Source: Halobacillus alkaliphilus
GTDB lineage: Bacteria; Bacillota; Bacilli; Bacillales; Halobacillaceae
Direction of reading: 5' to 3'
Assembly (NCBI RefSeq): GCF_900113125.1
Contig: NZ_FOOG01000037.1
Span: forward strand, 1-38,432
DNA: 38,432 nt
Shown here: positions 1 through 10,934 of the stretch, piece by piece
How the letters are laid out: each line of letters opens with the position of its first letter
How positions within the stretch are numbered: the stretch's first letter is position 1
Notes under the pieces: model-generated
Databases searched by the model: none
The model's input: the letters and a program-made list of their open reading frames with translations, nothing else
What the model was told of the DNA's origin: nothing
Position numbers and translations under genes: made by a program

Positions 1-70
1 TAAAGTAGCCAGACTCCACGAAAAGATTGCGAACGCTCGCAAGGATTATCTGCATAAAATTTCTACCGAA

Positions 71-227
71 GACTCCCGCGGGAGAAGGAGCTAGGCGAGA
101 CCCCACAAGGAGTGGTAACGACTGAGGAGGCTTGCCAGTTCCCCCGCAGGAAAGCGAGTTGTTTCCGGAGCCGCCCTCATCTATTGTTTGCAATGGACCC
201 TAATTATCTCCTTATAGTATCGGGGGC
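71..227. repeat. Intergenic repeat copy 1 (right part): GC-rich block plus degenerate right end
   Basis: The GC-rich block (71-160) is the reverse complement of the type found in the copies at 8.2 and 38.0 kb; shared pieces are GACTCC-GCGGGA, GAGACCCC, GAGGAGGCT and GGAAAGCGAGT. It is followed by a 31-bp piece at 170-200 identical to 17467-17497. The right end at about 206-227 reads, on the reverse strand, AGCCCCCGATACTATAAG and then GAGATAA, so it looks like the family end with its ACTCAGTTTC core deleted. The left end is not recognised; 1-70 shows nothing I can name and may belong to the same element or to sequence before the window. Confidence 0.7.
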
Positions 228-269
228 TGTTCTGGAAGATTAAATATTTATGGTTTAATAGCACCTTTC

Positions 270-1304
270 CTATGGAATCAGAACAATCTTTCCGGTTTTG
301 CCGGCTTGCTTAAAGTAAGTCTGTGCTTCTCTTGCTTTTTCCAAAGGAAATGTCCGGTCAATCACGGGTTTAATTTTACCTTCTGAAATGGCTTGAAGCA
401 TCAGCTTGAACTCAGCTCGTGTTCCCAGTACCGATCCATAGAGAGTAATATGTTTCAAGTAGAGTGTTCGAAAGTCCAATTCTGTCTTCTGCCCACCGGC
501 AGATCCAGACGTACAGAATTTACCGCCTTTTTTCAATACCTCCAGAGAAGTAGAAAACAAAGCGTCTCCCACGACATCCACTACAGAATCGATCGGTCCC
601 CCGTTTGCCTCCAGGATTTCTTCGGCTAGTCGCTCGGACCGATAAGACAACACGTGGTCTGCACCAAGTTCTTTCAATCTTTCTTCCAGGGCTAAGTCGC
701 CTACAATGGCGATAACTTTAGCACCAAATACTTGAGAAGCAATTTGTACGTTTAATGAACCGACGCCTCCATTGGCTCCTGTTACCATAATAGTTTCCCC
801 GGCCTGTACGTGAAGTTGTTCGATCATATGCCACGCTGTCATGCCACTCACAGAGAACACGGCGCTTTCTGTGTAATCAGAAAGGGGCATATCAAAGCAA
901 AGCTCAGCAGGCCACACGACGTATTCCGCATATCCTCCATCGTACTCTGAGCCAATGAAAGACATATCTTCCGCTATATGTTCCTTACCTTCGTCTCCGC
1001 TTGAAGTAAAAGGGAAGACCACGACATCCCTGCCGATCATATCCTGTTCTACTTCGCTTCCTGCCTTTTCAATGGTACCTGTTATATCTGAGCCGGGTAT
1101 TCGGGGGAACTGGACACCTTCCGGACGCCAGCCGGATTTGCCTCCAGTTCCGTAGGCGCCTTCTCTCATCCAGATTTCGGTATTATTAATCGCACAGGCT
1201 TTTACTTTAATTAAAACCTCGTTACTTTTGGGCTCCGGAACGTCTTTTTCCACCACTTGTAATTGATCGACATCCCCATATCCAATAACTTGAACTGCTT
1301 TCAT
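270..1304 (-). CDS. MDR-superfamily zinc-type alcohol dehydrogenase / quinone oxidoreductase-like protein
   Basis: A 344-residue medium-chain dehydrogenase/reductase, presumably cytosolic and NAD(P)H-dependent. The N-terminal GroES-like part carries the PRIPGSDITGTIEKAG motif. The Rossmann part has VTGANGGVGSLNVQIA near residues 195-210, followed by a typical C-terminal FPLEKAREA...GKIVL ending. I see no clear four-cysteine structural zinc lobe, so it is closer to the quinone-oxidoreductase branch, and the substrate cannot be told. The start chosen is ATG at 1304 because GGGAGGTAAT lies just upstream; the frame stays open 23 codons further but without a ribosome site. It stands alone, and its 3' end points into repeat copy 1. 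Confidence 0.85.
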   Translation of the reverse strand: MKAVQVIGYGDVDQLQVVEKDVPEPKSNEVLIKVKACAINNTEIWMREGAYGTGGKSGWRPEGVQFPRIPGSDITGTIEKAGSEVEQDMIGRDVVVFPFTSSGDEGKEHIAEDMSFIGSEYDGGYAEYVVWPAELCFDMPLSDYTESAVFSVSGMTAWHMIEQLHVQAGETIMVTGANGGVGSLNVQIASQVFGAKVIAIVGDLALEERLKELGADHVLSYRSERLAEEILEANGGPIDSVVDVVGDALFSTSLEVLKKGGKFCTSGSAGGQKTELDFRTLYLKHITLYGSVLGTRAEFKLMLQAISEGKIKPVIDRTFPLEKAREAQTYFKQAGKTGKIVLIP

Positions 1305-1494
1305 CACACCATTACCTCCCTGTTTGTATTCTAAGCTTGTCTCTATTAGCTTACACGGAATTGAGCCATTCATCCAATCTGCGAGTTAGGTTAAATGGCT
1401 AACCCGCCTCACTATTGCACCTGCACGCTGTAGAGACGTATTTAATTAAACCATAGGCTGCTGCCAATCTTTATCTGGTAAAATCATTCAGCCT

Positions 1495-1523
1495 TTGCTC
1501 AAATCGGAACCGTCCTCTATAAT
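1495..1523 (+). promoter_or_regulatory. SigA-type promoter for the YwpF-like gene
   Basis: TTGCTC at 1495-1500 and TATAAT at 1518-1523 are separated by 17 bp. They lie about 35 bp upstream of the ATG at 1557, close to the housekeeping consensus. Confidence 0.7.
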
Positions 1524-1556
1524 AAAGGTAATATGTGTTTGCGGAGGGGAGTTTCC

Positions 1557-1982
1557 ATGAAAACCTTTAAATTAATTTCTTTGGATATCATAGAAGAGAA
1601 AGACGAAGATATTACTCAAAGACGGATTAAACTGCTGGATGGACTCATTATTAACCGTGAAGACGATCATGGACGGTGGATCATAGAAGCGTATGTGGAT
1701 CAAAGCTATCAGGATTTTTTCCAGACCATGTGCAACAACAATGAGGAAATTATGGTGCAGGTAAAAATTACAAAACCTAGTAACCAACCAGCTACGTTTC
1801 TAGTAACACCAATTGACACAAATGTAATCGGGGATCACATCAATGTTATTTTTATGGGGTCCATCGTGAATCGCCAACAGGAGCAAATTGAGAAGACTCT
1901 TCGCCAGCTTATGGACGAAGGATACCAGAATGAAGAACTGCTGGCGGCTTTCAAGAAAAAAGCGGAGGAAGCCTCTTCGTAA
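1557..1982 (+). CDS. YwpF-like family protein
   Basis: A 141-residue soluble protein beginning MKTFKLISLDI, as I remember the YwpF family of Bacillus to do. It is rich in beta-forming segments up to about residue 105 and ends in a charged helix (EEQIEKTLRQLMDEGY onward). There is no signal peptide or membrane segment. ATG at 1557 is preferred over an in-frame upstream start because GGAGGGG sits directly before it. It has its own promoter and is monocistronic. The molecular function is unknown. The family assignment rests on the N-terminus and length only. Confidence 0.6.
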   Translation: MKTFKLISLDIIEEKDEDITQRRIKLLDGLIINREDDHGRWIIEAYVDQSYQDFFQTMCNNNEEIMVQVKITKPSNQPATFLVTPIDTNVIGDHINVIFMGSIVNRQQEQIEKTLRQLMDEGYQNEELLAAFKKKAEEASS

Positions 1983-2030
1983 TCCGCTCTAGTTCTCCTT
2001 ACATAAGAACGCGGGCGAAAAAAATAAATC

Positions 2031-2064
2031 GGGTAAAGAAAATCTTACATTACCCTGCTATAAT
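2031..2064 (+). promoter_or_regulatory. Extended -10 promoter with an overlapping inverted repeat before the potassium transporter gene
   Basis: TGCTATAAT at 2056-2064 is an extended -10 element. GGGTAA (2031-2036) and TTACCC (2050-2055) form a 6-bp inverted repeat spaced by 13 bp across the place of the -35. It could be an operator, but the arms are short. The leader to the ATG at 2117 is only about 45 nt, too short for a ydaO/yuaA c-di-AMP riboswitch. Confidence 0.45.
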
Positions 2065-2116
2065 AGGAATGGTGTTCAATCATTAGTCGGAAACAGCATG
2101 TTAAAGGAGATATCGT

Positions 2117-3475
2117 ATGTGGGTGAGAAGAAAGAGCCTGCGCTGGCTGAATGAATTATCGCCATTTCAATTAATTGCCATATACTATCTAATTGCGGTT
2201 ACCATTTCATCTATACTAATTGCCTTACCTGTAGCCCATAAACCGGGTGTAAAACTGGATTTCATAGACGTATTATTCACAGCCGTCAGCGCCGTAAGTG
2301 TAACAGGACTGACTACTGTTCCAACAGCGGAGACGTTTAGTACGCCCGGGGTATTTATTTTAGCATTAGTATTACAGTTTGGCGGAATTGGAGTTATGAC
2401 ACTCGGCACGTTGATCTGGCTTGTGCTCGGAAAGAAGATAGGCTTGAAAGAGCGGCGGCTCATAATGACAGACCAAAACCGGACTTCCTTCCAGGGAATG
2501 GTCCAGATGGTCAAGGAAATCGTGCTCGTAGTACTCCTCATTGAATTAATCGGTTTTCTAACCCTGGGGACTTATTTCCTGCAGTATTATGACCCTGGAG
2601 AAGCCTACTTACAGGGCTTTTTTGGCACGATTAGTGCTATGACAAACGGCGGGTTTGATATTACTGGCCAATCGCTTATTCCTTTTAAGGATGACTATTT
2701 TGTTCAATTTATTAATATGATTTTAATTATTGCAGGAGCGATCGGTTTTCCGGTGCTTATTGAAGTCAAGCAGTATTTGTTTAATAATAATGATGTAAAA
2801 ACGATTCGTTTTTCATTATTTGCAAAATTAACCACGTTCACTTTTTTTATGCTTGTTTTGCTAGGGACTGGGATGATTATCCTGCTGGAGTTTAATTATT
2901 TCTTTGCCGGCAAAGACTGGCATGAAGTATTTTTTTATGCCTTGTTTCAGTCGGTCACGACAAGAAGCGGTGGGCTTGCAACCATGGATATAAACCAGTT
3001 TACTGAACAGACGCAGCTGTTTATGTCCTCGTTAATGTTTATCGGTGCGTCTCCAAGCAGTGTAGGCGGTGGGATACGTACAACTACATTTGCGCTTGTT
3101 ATTATATTCATTTTAACCTTTGCGAGAGGCGGTAACCGGATACGTTTGTTTAGAAGAGAGGTTCATAATGAAGATTTAAACAGAGCCGTGGTAGTTATGA
3201 TGATGGCCTTGCTGCTTTGTTTTATTGCTTTAATGGCTTTATCCATCAGTGAGCCGTTTAATTTAAATGAACTTCTGTTCGAAGTGTGTTCTGCGTTTGG
3301 TACAGTGGGTCTTTCGTTAGGTATTACACCGGGAATGACCACATTTGGAAAAGTGGTATTAATGCTTCTCATGTTCCTTGGGAGAATCGGTATATTGACG
3401 TTCTTGTTCTCTTTCCAGAAAGACAGAACAAAAGGAAATTACCATTATCCAAAAGAGAGGTTAATCATTGGTTAA
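2117..3475 (+). CDS. KtrB/KtrD-type potassium uptake transporter, membrane subunit (TrkH/KtrB superfamily)
   Basis: A 452-residue polytopic membrane protein that moves K+ (often Na+-coupled) across the cytoplasmic membrane. Four pore-loop repeats with the selectivity glycine are visible: VSVTGLTTV, AMTNGGFDITG, TTRSGGLATM and FGTVGLSLGIT, each followed by a hydrophobic helix. This is the expected four-fold architecture and the usual length. KtrB/D proteins work with a cytosolic RCK subunit (KtrA/KtrC); none is encoded in this window, so the partner must be elsewhere. ATG at 2117 follows TTAAAGGAGATATC. A strong terminator follows the stop. I cannot tell KtrB from KtrD. Confidence 0.9.
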   Translation: MWVRRKSLRWLNELSPFQLIAIYYLIAVTISSILIALPVAHKPGVKLDFIDVLFTAVSAVSVTGLTTVPTAETFSTPGVFILALVLQFGGIGVMTLGTLIWLVLGKKIGLKERRLIMTDQNRTSFQGMVQMVKEIVLVVLLIELIGFLTLGTYFLQYYDPGEAYLQGFFGTISAMTNGGFDITGQSLIPFKDDYFVQFINMILIIAGAIGFPVLIEVKQYLFNNNDVKTIRFSLFAKLTTFTFFMLVLLGTGMIILLEFNYFFAGKDWHEVFFYALFQSVTTRSGGLATMDINQFTEQTQLFMSSLMFIGASPSSVGGGIRTTTFALVIIFILTFARGGNRIRLFRREVHNEDLNRAVVVMMMALLLCFIALMALSISEPFNLNELLFEVCSAFGTVGLSLGITPGMTTFGKVVLMLLMFLGRIGILTFLFSFQKDRTKGNYHYPKERLIIG

Positions 3476-3484
3476 ATCAAAAAA

Positions 3485-3513
3485 AGCACAGCCATCAGGC
3501 TGTGCTTTTTTTG
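3485..3513 (+). terminator. Intrinsic terminator of the ktr gene
   Basis: A perfect 9-bp stem, AGCACAGCC/GGCTGTGCT, with loop ATCA, followed by a run of T. It begins 10 nt after the stop codon. Confidence 0.9.
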
Positions 3514-3568
3514 ATTGAATTGAACCATCTTCCCGATATCTGTATCTTAGGAAGATCATTCATTTACA

Positions 3569-3700
3569 TTAGCAGTAAAATGCTGCACCAACGATTACCA
3601 ATAGAATGAACAATACGACGATCAAGGCAAAGTTGTTACCATAACCAGCTCCACCATATCTTCCGCAACGTCTTCCGCCGTAAGGATAGCCTCCGTACAT
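3569..3700 (-). CDS. YjcZ-family small sporulation-associated membrane protein
   Basis: A 43-residue peptide starting [17 protein letters not shown] and ending in one hydrophobic segment, [18 protein letters not shown]. This glycine/tyrosine-rich head plus [11 protein letters not shown] tail is the hallmark of the YjcZ/tiny-TM family found in many copies in spore formers. ATG at 3700 has AGGAGGTGAGCTT upstream. Members are associated with sporulation or spore coat, but the exact role is unknown. It lies head to tail behind the next reverse gene and opposes the ktr gene. Confidence 0.85.
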   Translation of the reverse strand: MYGGYPYGGRRCGRYGGAGYGNNFALIVVLFILLVIVGAAFYC

Positions 3701-3777
3701 AAGCTCACCTCCTGTTGTTTACATACTCAGCGTATGCAGGAGGCGGCATATGTGTATGGTTATTCACCCAGAGAGGA

Positions 3778-3984
3778 TTAATTCATAAATGTGGAAGGAG
3801 CTAATTTAATAATTTTGCTCTTTTGTTGAAGGAATTCTTTTTGGGAATCGTTCAAAGCTTGTTCACTGCATTCAATCTCTTCACACCAGTGGTTTAACTG
3901 CTCATTGATTAACCTTTTCTGATCAGGAGAAGAAGTCACGTGAGAAGGGAAATAAGGTCCTGAAATTCTTTGGTTAGCGTACAT
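3778..3984 (-). CDS. Hypothetical small protein
   Basis: 68 residues, not recognised. It is hydrophilic, has a single cysteine pair (HWCEEIECSEQ), and a helical, glutamine/lysine-rich second half. It has no membrane segment. AAGGAGG lies 9 nt before ATG 3984 but only 3 nt before the alternative ATG at 3990, so 3984 is the better start. It is likely cotranscribed with, or simply upstream of, the YjcZ-type gene; a spore-related role would be a guess from position alone. Confidence 0.6.
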   Translation of the reverse strand: MYANQRISGPYFPSHVTSSPDQKRLINEQLNHWCEEIECSEQALNDSQKEFLQQKSKIIKLAPSTFMN

Positions 3985-4178
3985 CACCATCAGCCTCCTT
4001 GCTGGCTTATTATTTGCGAATCTTAAGAAATTATGAAGGAGTCTTAGAATTAGCGGCGAAAAGAATCATTTACATACAATCGCCAGTGGATGTGCTGCCT
4101 ATGGTTTTTTCTTCAATAATAAGGGAATGCGCAAGGAATAGAATTTTCAGTAAGACGAAAGAAGTACTTTGAGCACAT

Positions 4179-4224
4179 CGAATAAAGGTTATTATTCGTT
4201 TGCTACATAGATATTTTGTATAAT
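4179..4224 (+). promoter_or_regulatory. Promoter region of the forward carotenoid operon with a palindromic candidate operator
   Basis: TATAAT at 4219-4224 is a consensus -10, preceded by TG. No good -35 is present at 17 bp. Instead CGAATAA (4179-4185) and TTATTCG (4192-4198) form a perfect 7-bp inverted repeat spaced by 6 bp, ending just before the expected -35 position. This layout fits a regulator-controlled promoter. A SigB-type GTTT...GGGTAT promoter, as used for the staphylococcal crt operon, is not seen. Confidence 0.5.
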
Positions 4225-4264
4225 GATTCTAGATTAGTCGTTATATAGAGAGAAGGTGGGCGCG

Positions 4265-5745
4265 TTGAAGAAAGTAGCAGTGATAGGAGCAGGGCCTGGG
4301 GGATTAGCTTCGGCTATGATCCTCGCTTCAAAAGGTTACGATGTTCATGTTTTTGAGAAACAACCATTCGTCGGAGGAAGAAATGGGCATTTTTCTTTAG
4401 GTGACTATACATTCGATATAGGTCCGACCTTTTTGAGTATGCCTCATATCGTCGAGGAATTATTTGAAATGTCGGGCAGAAATGCTCATGACTATATGGA
4501 TTTAATCGAACTTGCACCGATGTACGAGCTGCAATTCGATGGGAAGCGGGTGCCGATGTACCGTGATCGCATGAAAATGCTGAACGTGATCTCCAAGCAT
4601 TTCCCAGGCAATGAAAAAGGCTACGTCCGTTTTATGAACGATACGAGAAAGAAAATGGACGCCTTGCTTCCTTTGCTTCAGACGCGCCATAACAAGCTGA
4701 CCGATTATGTAAGTCTTCGTGCTTTGAAAGCACTTCCTAAGCTATCGCTCGGAAAGTCGGTTTATCAAGTATTATCCGATTACTTTACAGATGAAAAATT
4801 AAAAATCGCTTTTACATTCCAGGCAAAGTATTTAGGCATGTCTCCCTGGGAATGTCCGGGAGCTTTTTCGATTCTCTCTTATATGGAACATGAGTACGGA
4901 GTCTTTCATCCAAAAGGCGGAGTCAACCAGCTTTCAAAGTCTATGGCAAAAGTCACCGAGGAACATGGAGGACAGATCCACCTCGGGAACGGCGTACGCA
5001 AATTCAAAACAGAGGGTAAAAAAGTCGTCGGTATTGAACTAGAATCCGGGGAAGAATTTGAAGCGGATGAGGTCATCGTAAATGCTGATTTCGCTAATGC
5101 CATGAGTCATATGGTGGAGGGGAATGAGCTGAAAAAATACTCTGAGAAAAATCTGGCTAAGAAAAAATATTCCTGCTCGACGTTTATGATCTATGTTGGA
5201 TTGGATAAGCTTTATGATCAGATGCCCCACCACACGATTCTTTTCGCAGAAGACTACAAGAAAAATGTTGATGAAATGACGAAAGAACTTGTTCTATCCG
5301 AAGAACCGTCGATTTATATCCATAACGCAAGTGTGACAGACGATACATTAGCACCAGAGGGACATTCGGCTGTGTACATCTTAGCCCCTGTCCCGAACAA
5401 TTACTCTGAAATCGACTGGGATGAAAAGCAGGAAACGTTTAAAAACCTTATCCTTGATGAGCTTGAAAGTAAAACTGGATTTAGTGATATTCGAGATCAT
5501 ATTGTTACAGAAAAAGTATTAACACCTAAACAGTGGCAGACTGATCATTTTGTTCACAAAGGCGCTACGTTCAGCCTTGGACATCAGCTTTCTCAAATGA
5601 TGTACTTCCGGCCCCACAACCGCTTTCAAGAATTGGATCACTGCTGGCTTGTGGGCGGTGGCACGCACCCGGGAAGCGGGCTGCCAACCATCCTTGAATC
5701 AGCCAGAATTACGACAGGGTGGATCAGAGAGGAGGAGGAAACCTC

Positions 5746-5749
<4 letters not shown>
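4265..5749 (+). CDS. CrtN/CrtI-family FAD-dependent carotenoid oxidoreductase (possibly CrtNc-type)
   Basis: A 494-residue member of the CrtI/CrtN desaturase-oxidase family. The FAD-binding motif VIGAGPGGLASA is at residues 6-17 and the conserved C-terminal GGGTHPGSGLP is near residue 465. It is one of three CrtN paralogues here. It resembles staphylococcal CrtN, but less closely than the next gene around residues 120-250. By elimination it could be the diapolycopene aldehyde oxidase called CrtNc in Bacillus; it may instead be the desaturase. TTG at 4265 is chosen as start since AGAAGGTGG (4251-4259) lies at normal distance; GTG 4256 would sit inside that ribosome site. Its stop overlaps the next start (ATGA). 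Confidence 0.85.
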
Positions 5750-8078
<2,329 letters not shown>

Positions 8079-8112
8079 CTGGCTCTATTAAATCCTGTTG
8101 ATAATTCCATTA

Positions 8113-8342
8113 AGCTCCCGTTTGCGCAAGACTCAGTTTCGAGATATCTTGTGAGAGAGTTAGGTCCTGCGGGGAACGACTCGCTTTCCGGCCCTGCACG
8201 ACGCAGGGTCGTTCGACGTTGCCACACGAGGTGGCGGTTTTAGTCGAACCTCCTCTGTGCTGAGTCTCCTCAAGCTAACGCTTTTCGGGGTCTCACCGAT
8301 CATGTATATCCCACAGGAGTCTCCCCGTTCCCCTCCAGACCT
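8113..8342. repeat. Intergenic repeat copy 2: left end plus GC-rich palindromic block
   Basis: The left end at 8113-8147 (AGCTCCCG...GACTCAGTTTCGAGATAT) is followed by a block at 8162-8342. That block is bounded by its own inverted ends, GGTCCTGCGGGGAACG and, reversed, GGTCTGGAGGGGAACG. The first 29 bp of the block (8162-8190) are identical to 38033-38061, and the last 76 bp differ from the copy at 38.1 kb at only four positions. It fills the gap between the convergent crtM and crtNb genes and stops 4 bp before the crtNb stop codon. No outer right end is visible. Confidence 0.85.
8190..8250. repeat. Structured insert inside repeat copy 2 (three nested hairpins)
   Basis: This piece of about 60 bp is absent from the otherwise matching copy at 38.0 kb. 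It contains hairpin CCCTGC/GCAGGG (8192-8208), and a stem GTTCGAC/GTCGAAC (8211-8217 with 8243-8249) enclosing GCCAC/GTGGC (8221-8235). It looks like a nested palindromic unit. No coding potential is seen. Confidence 0.7.
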
Positions 8343-8346
8343 TTTC

Positions 8347-9810
8347 CTATTCTGTATGAACAATTTTCCCAAGGATCTGGTTGGCTACGTTTTGACCACT
8401 GAGAACGACCATTGGAGAGCCGCCTCCCGGGTGTGTACTGCCCCCGCAGAAGTACAGATTGCTGAAATCCTGAGACTGATTGAAGGGTCTCATAAACGCC
8501 TGGAGACGGCGGTTGGAGGAAGGACCGTAAAGGGAACCACGATATGCACCGAAGCGGCTTTCGATTTCCTCAGGACCGATCACTTTTTCGAAAGATACGT
8601 GATTTTTAATCGGGAGTCCAGAGTACGCTAACTCCTCGTAAATCTTCTCTTTATACTTTTTGCGATCTATTTCAGTTGAAGTGCCTAGCGCTGGGGCATT
8701 AACCAGGATGAAACAATTATCTCCTTCTGATGAAATTGTCGAGTCCGACTTAGCAGATGTTCCAATATAGATGGTAGGCTCTTCTGCATAGTGACCATTT
8801 TTTAAACTTGAAAATTCCTCTTCGTAATTTCTGGAAAAAAGAACATGGTGATGGTGTAAATCCGGCACAGAGGTGTCCAGTCCAGCCATAATAACGAAAG
8901 CGGATATAGAAGGATCGAAGGAACGGAGTTTTTTATTAGATAATGAGTTTCGCTTTTCATTATCAATTAATTCCGGAACGGATTGTAATAGGTCTCCATT
9001 TACGATCACATAGTCCGCTTCGTATGTATGGCCTCCAGCCACCACTCCAGTGACCTGTTTGTTATGGGTTAAGATTTTTTCTGCTCGTGTGTTCTTATAT
9101 AACTGAGCTCCCTGGTTTTCTGCAGCTTTCGCCATGTTTTCTGCGATCTTCGTATTTCCGCCAGGGACGTAGTAAACTCCGTCATTTAATTCCAGGTGAG
9201 CAATCATGGCAAATGTAGCCGGTGTAACGTAGGGATTCGAGCCTACATAGGTAGAATAACGGTTAAGAGATTGAATGATGCTAGGATGAGAAAAATATCT
9301 TCTGAAAAAATGATCCATCGACTCAAGCGGCCTAACCTGGGCAAACCCTTTCGCCAGGGAAGGAGAGAGATAATCTTTCCATCCGGAAAATGTGCGGTGA
9401 AGAAAATATTGTTTCGATAAATGGAACAGCCGTTCAATTTCCAGTAAAAAGGCGTCATAGTTTTCAAATCCTTTTTTGTCCAGATGGTAGAGCTGCTGCT
9501 TCATGTACTGCCGGTCTGACGACAAATCAAAGGTTGTGCCATCCTTAAATTGGTTTCTTGTATGATGGGTAAGCTTTGTGAAGGAGAGTTCTTTTTCTAA
9601 ACCGCCCTGCCGAAGGACATCTTGAAATACATCTGGCATGGTGATGGTGTTTGGACCAAAATCGAAATGATAGCCTGCTTCATTGACAGGCATCATCTTT
9701 CCGCCAAAATGGTCATTCTTTTCGAAAAGTTTAACTTCGACTCCCGCTTTGGCCAGGGTAACAGCCGCAGAAAGTCCTCCTAATCCGCCGCCTACTATAG
9801 CAACTTTCAT
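8347..9810 (-). CDS. crtNb: CrtNb/CrtP-type carotenoid terminal oxidase (diapolycopene/diaponeurosporene oxygenase)
   Basis: 487 residues, CrtI/CrtN family, FAD-dependent. It has VAIVGGGLGGLSAAV at residues 3-17, GPNTITMPD near 62, and a C-terminus YRGSLYG...NLYFCGGSTHPGGGSPMVVLSGQ. This tail matches S. aureus CrtP (RGAIYG...[22 protein letters not shown]) better than CrtN. CrtP/CrtNb enzymes oxidise the terminal methyl to an aldehyde or acid. ATG 9810 is chosen: AAGGAAGG lies upstream, and it overlaps the glycosyltransferase stop by ATGA. The frame is open upstream only because it runs over that gene. It is the last gene of the reverse operon. Confidence 0.85.
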   Translation of the reverse strand: MKVAIVGGGLGGLSAAVTLAKAGVEVKLFEKNDHFGGKMMPVNEAGYHFDFGPNTITMPDVFQDVLRQGGLEKELSFTKLTHHTRNQFKDGTTFDLSSDRQYMKQQLYHLDKKGFENYDAFLLEIERLFHLSKQYFLHRTFSGWKDYLSPSLAKGFAQVRPLESMDHFFRRYFSHPSIIQSLNRYSTYVGSNPYVTPATFAMIAHLELNDGVYYVPGGNTKIAENMAKAAENQGAQLYKNTRAEKILTHNKQVTGVVAGGHTYEADYVIVNGDLLQSVPELIDNEKRNSLSNKKLRSFDPSISAFVIMAGLDTSVPDLHHHHVLFSRNYEEEFSSLKNGHYAEEPTIYIGTSAKSDSTISSEGDNCFILVNAPALGTSTEIDRKKYKEKIYEELAYSGLPIKNHVSFEKVIGPEEIESRFGAYRGSLYGPSSNRRLQAFMRPFNQSQDFSNLYFCGGSTHPGGGSPMVVLSGQNVANQILGKIVHTE

Positions 9811-10916
9811 TCGTAAGACCTTCCTTTCCACTGATAGGATTTTCCCCTGATATGTACCGTCATGGAGGAAATCATAATTAATATAAGTAAAACAATCGAC
9901 ACGGGGATGAAAAAGGACAGCCATAATGGATGACCTGTGCGAGCATCGACATACATTTTAAAGGATACGGTTAATAAGTAGGGCAGCACATAAAGCCAGT
10001 TACTTTCTAAAACAGCCATGACGATAAATCCAAATGGTACAAGAAATAAGATGGTATAAAGCAGTGATAAGATAACGACCAGCGGCGCTGAGCGTCCTAA
10101 CCCGGTATAGATGTTTTTCTGGAACCCGGCCCACGTTTCTTTAGGATGATGGTACATATAGGAAAGGACGGAAGGTGTAATGTTGGCAAGTACCATTTTA
10201 TAGCCGTTCTTTTTCATTTCCCTGCTGATGTGTACGTCCTCTACGAGGGATCCTTTGACGGACTCATGTCCGCCGATCGCTTCATAGGCGTCTCGTTCCA
10301 CCATAATGAAAATCCCACACGCCGCTGTAAACATTGGTTTTTTTGTGAAGTTAGCTACTGCAAGAGGCAAGTGAAGCTGCACGACCATGTGTTGAAGCGG
10401 TACCAGCATATGACTTAGGAAATGGTCGTTTGGATAATGAGGGAAGCCACTGAGCATGTAAGCCCCGTGCTTTTCCATCGTGGCAAGAGTTTTTTCGATG
10501 ATCGCCGGTGCCACGCGCGCATCGGCATCCAGGAATAAATAGTAGTCCCCGCTTGCTAACTCCGAGAGCTGATAACACGCGTGAACTTTTCCATTCCAGC
10601 CATCAGGCAGTTCTTTTCCTTGACGCACCTTAAAACGCGGATCATTTCTCGTTTCATGTAAGAGCTTCTCGTATGTTTTATCTTCTGAATGGTCATCCAG
10701 TAAGATTACCTCAAGCGAAGGATAGCTCAATCTATGGAGCGAATCCATTAGCCCCTCCACGTTTTCTTCTTCATTTCGCAAAGGAATAAGAAGAGAGACA
10801 CGAGGATTACTTTTTAACTTATCTGCTGGAGATAAAGGTAGTAAGAAAAAGCTGTTTATGATCGTCCACAGATTGAGAAAAACCGTGATGATCAGGATAA
10901 TGGTAAAAAAAGTCAC
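9807..10916 (-). CDS. Family 2 glycosyltransferase, CrtQ-like
   Basis: 369 residues. An N-terminal hydrophobic anchor (residues 4-26) is followed by a GT-A domain: SLLIPLRNEEENVEG at 41-55, LLDDHSED at 72-79 and the metal-binding DADAR at 130-134, then the SLVEDVHISREMKKNG acceptor-site acidic motif. Several hydrophobic helices end the protein. CrtQ of S. aureus, of similar length, glucosylates diaponeurosporenoate, so the likely job is to transfer a hexose to the carotenoid acid or hydroxyl. The start is GTG at 10916 with AAGGAAGGG upstream; it begins 18 bp after the acyltransferase stop and ends overlapping crtNb. The sugar and position are not readable. Confidence 0.82.
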   Translation of the reverse strand: MTFFTIILIITVFLNLWTIINSFFLLPLSPADKLKSNPRVSLLIPLRNEEENVEGLMDSLHRLSYPSLEVILLDDHSEDKTYEKLLHETRNDPRFKVRQGKELPDGWNGKVHACYQLSELASGDYYLFLDADARVAPAIIEKTLATMEKHGAYMLSGFPHYPNDHFLSHMLVPLQHMVVQLHLPLAVANFTKKPMFTAACGIFIMVERDAYEAIGGHESVKGSLVEDVHISREMKKNGYKMVLANITPSVLSYMYHHPKETWAGFQKNIYTGLGRSAPLVVILSLLYTILFLVPFGFIVMAVLESNWLYVLPYLLTVSFKMYVDARTGHPLWLSFFIPVSIVLLILIMISSMTVHIRGKSYQWKGRSYE

Positions 10917-10934
10917 GCTATCCCTTCCTTTCTG

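Noticed and set aside
2031-2116. Possible c-di-AMP (ydaO) riboswitch before the potassium transporter gene
   Set aside because: The leader is about 45 nt from the -10 to the start and lacks the long multi-helix fold.
8257-8631. Forward frame of 124 codons across the crtNb 3' end
   Set aside because: It runs over repeat copy 2 and antisense to crtNb, has no ribosome site, and its peptide reflects the repeat.
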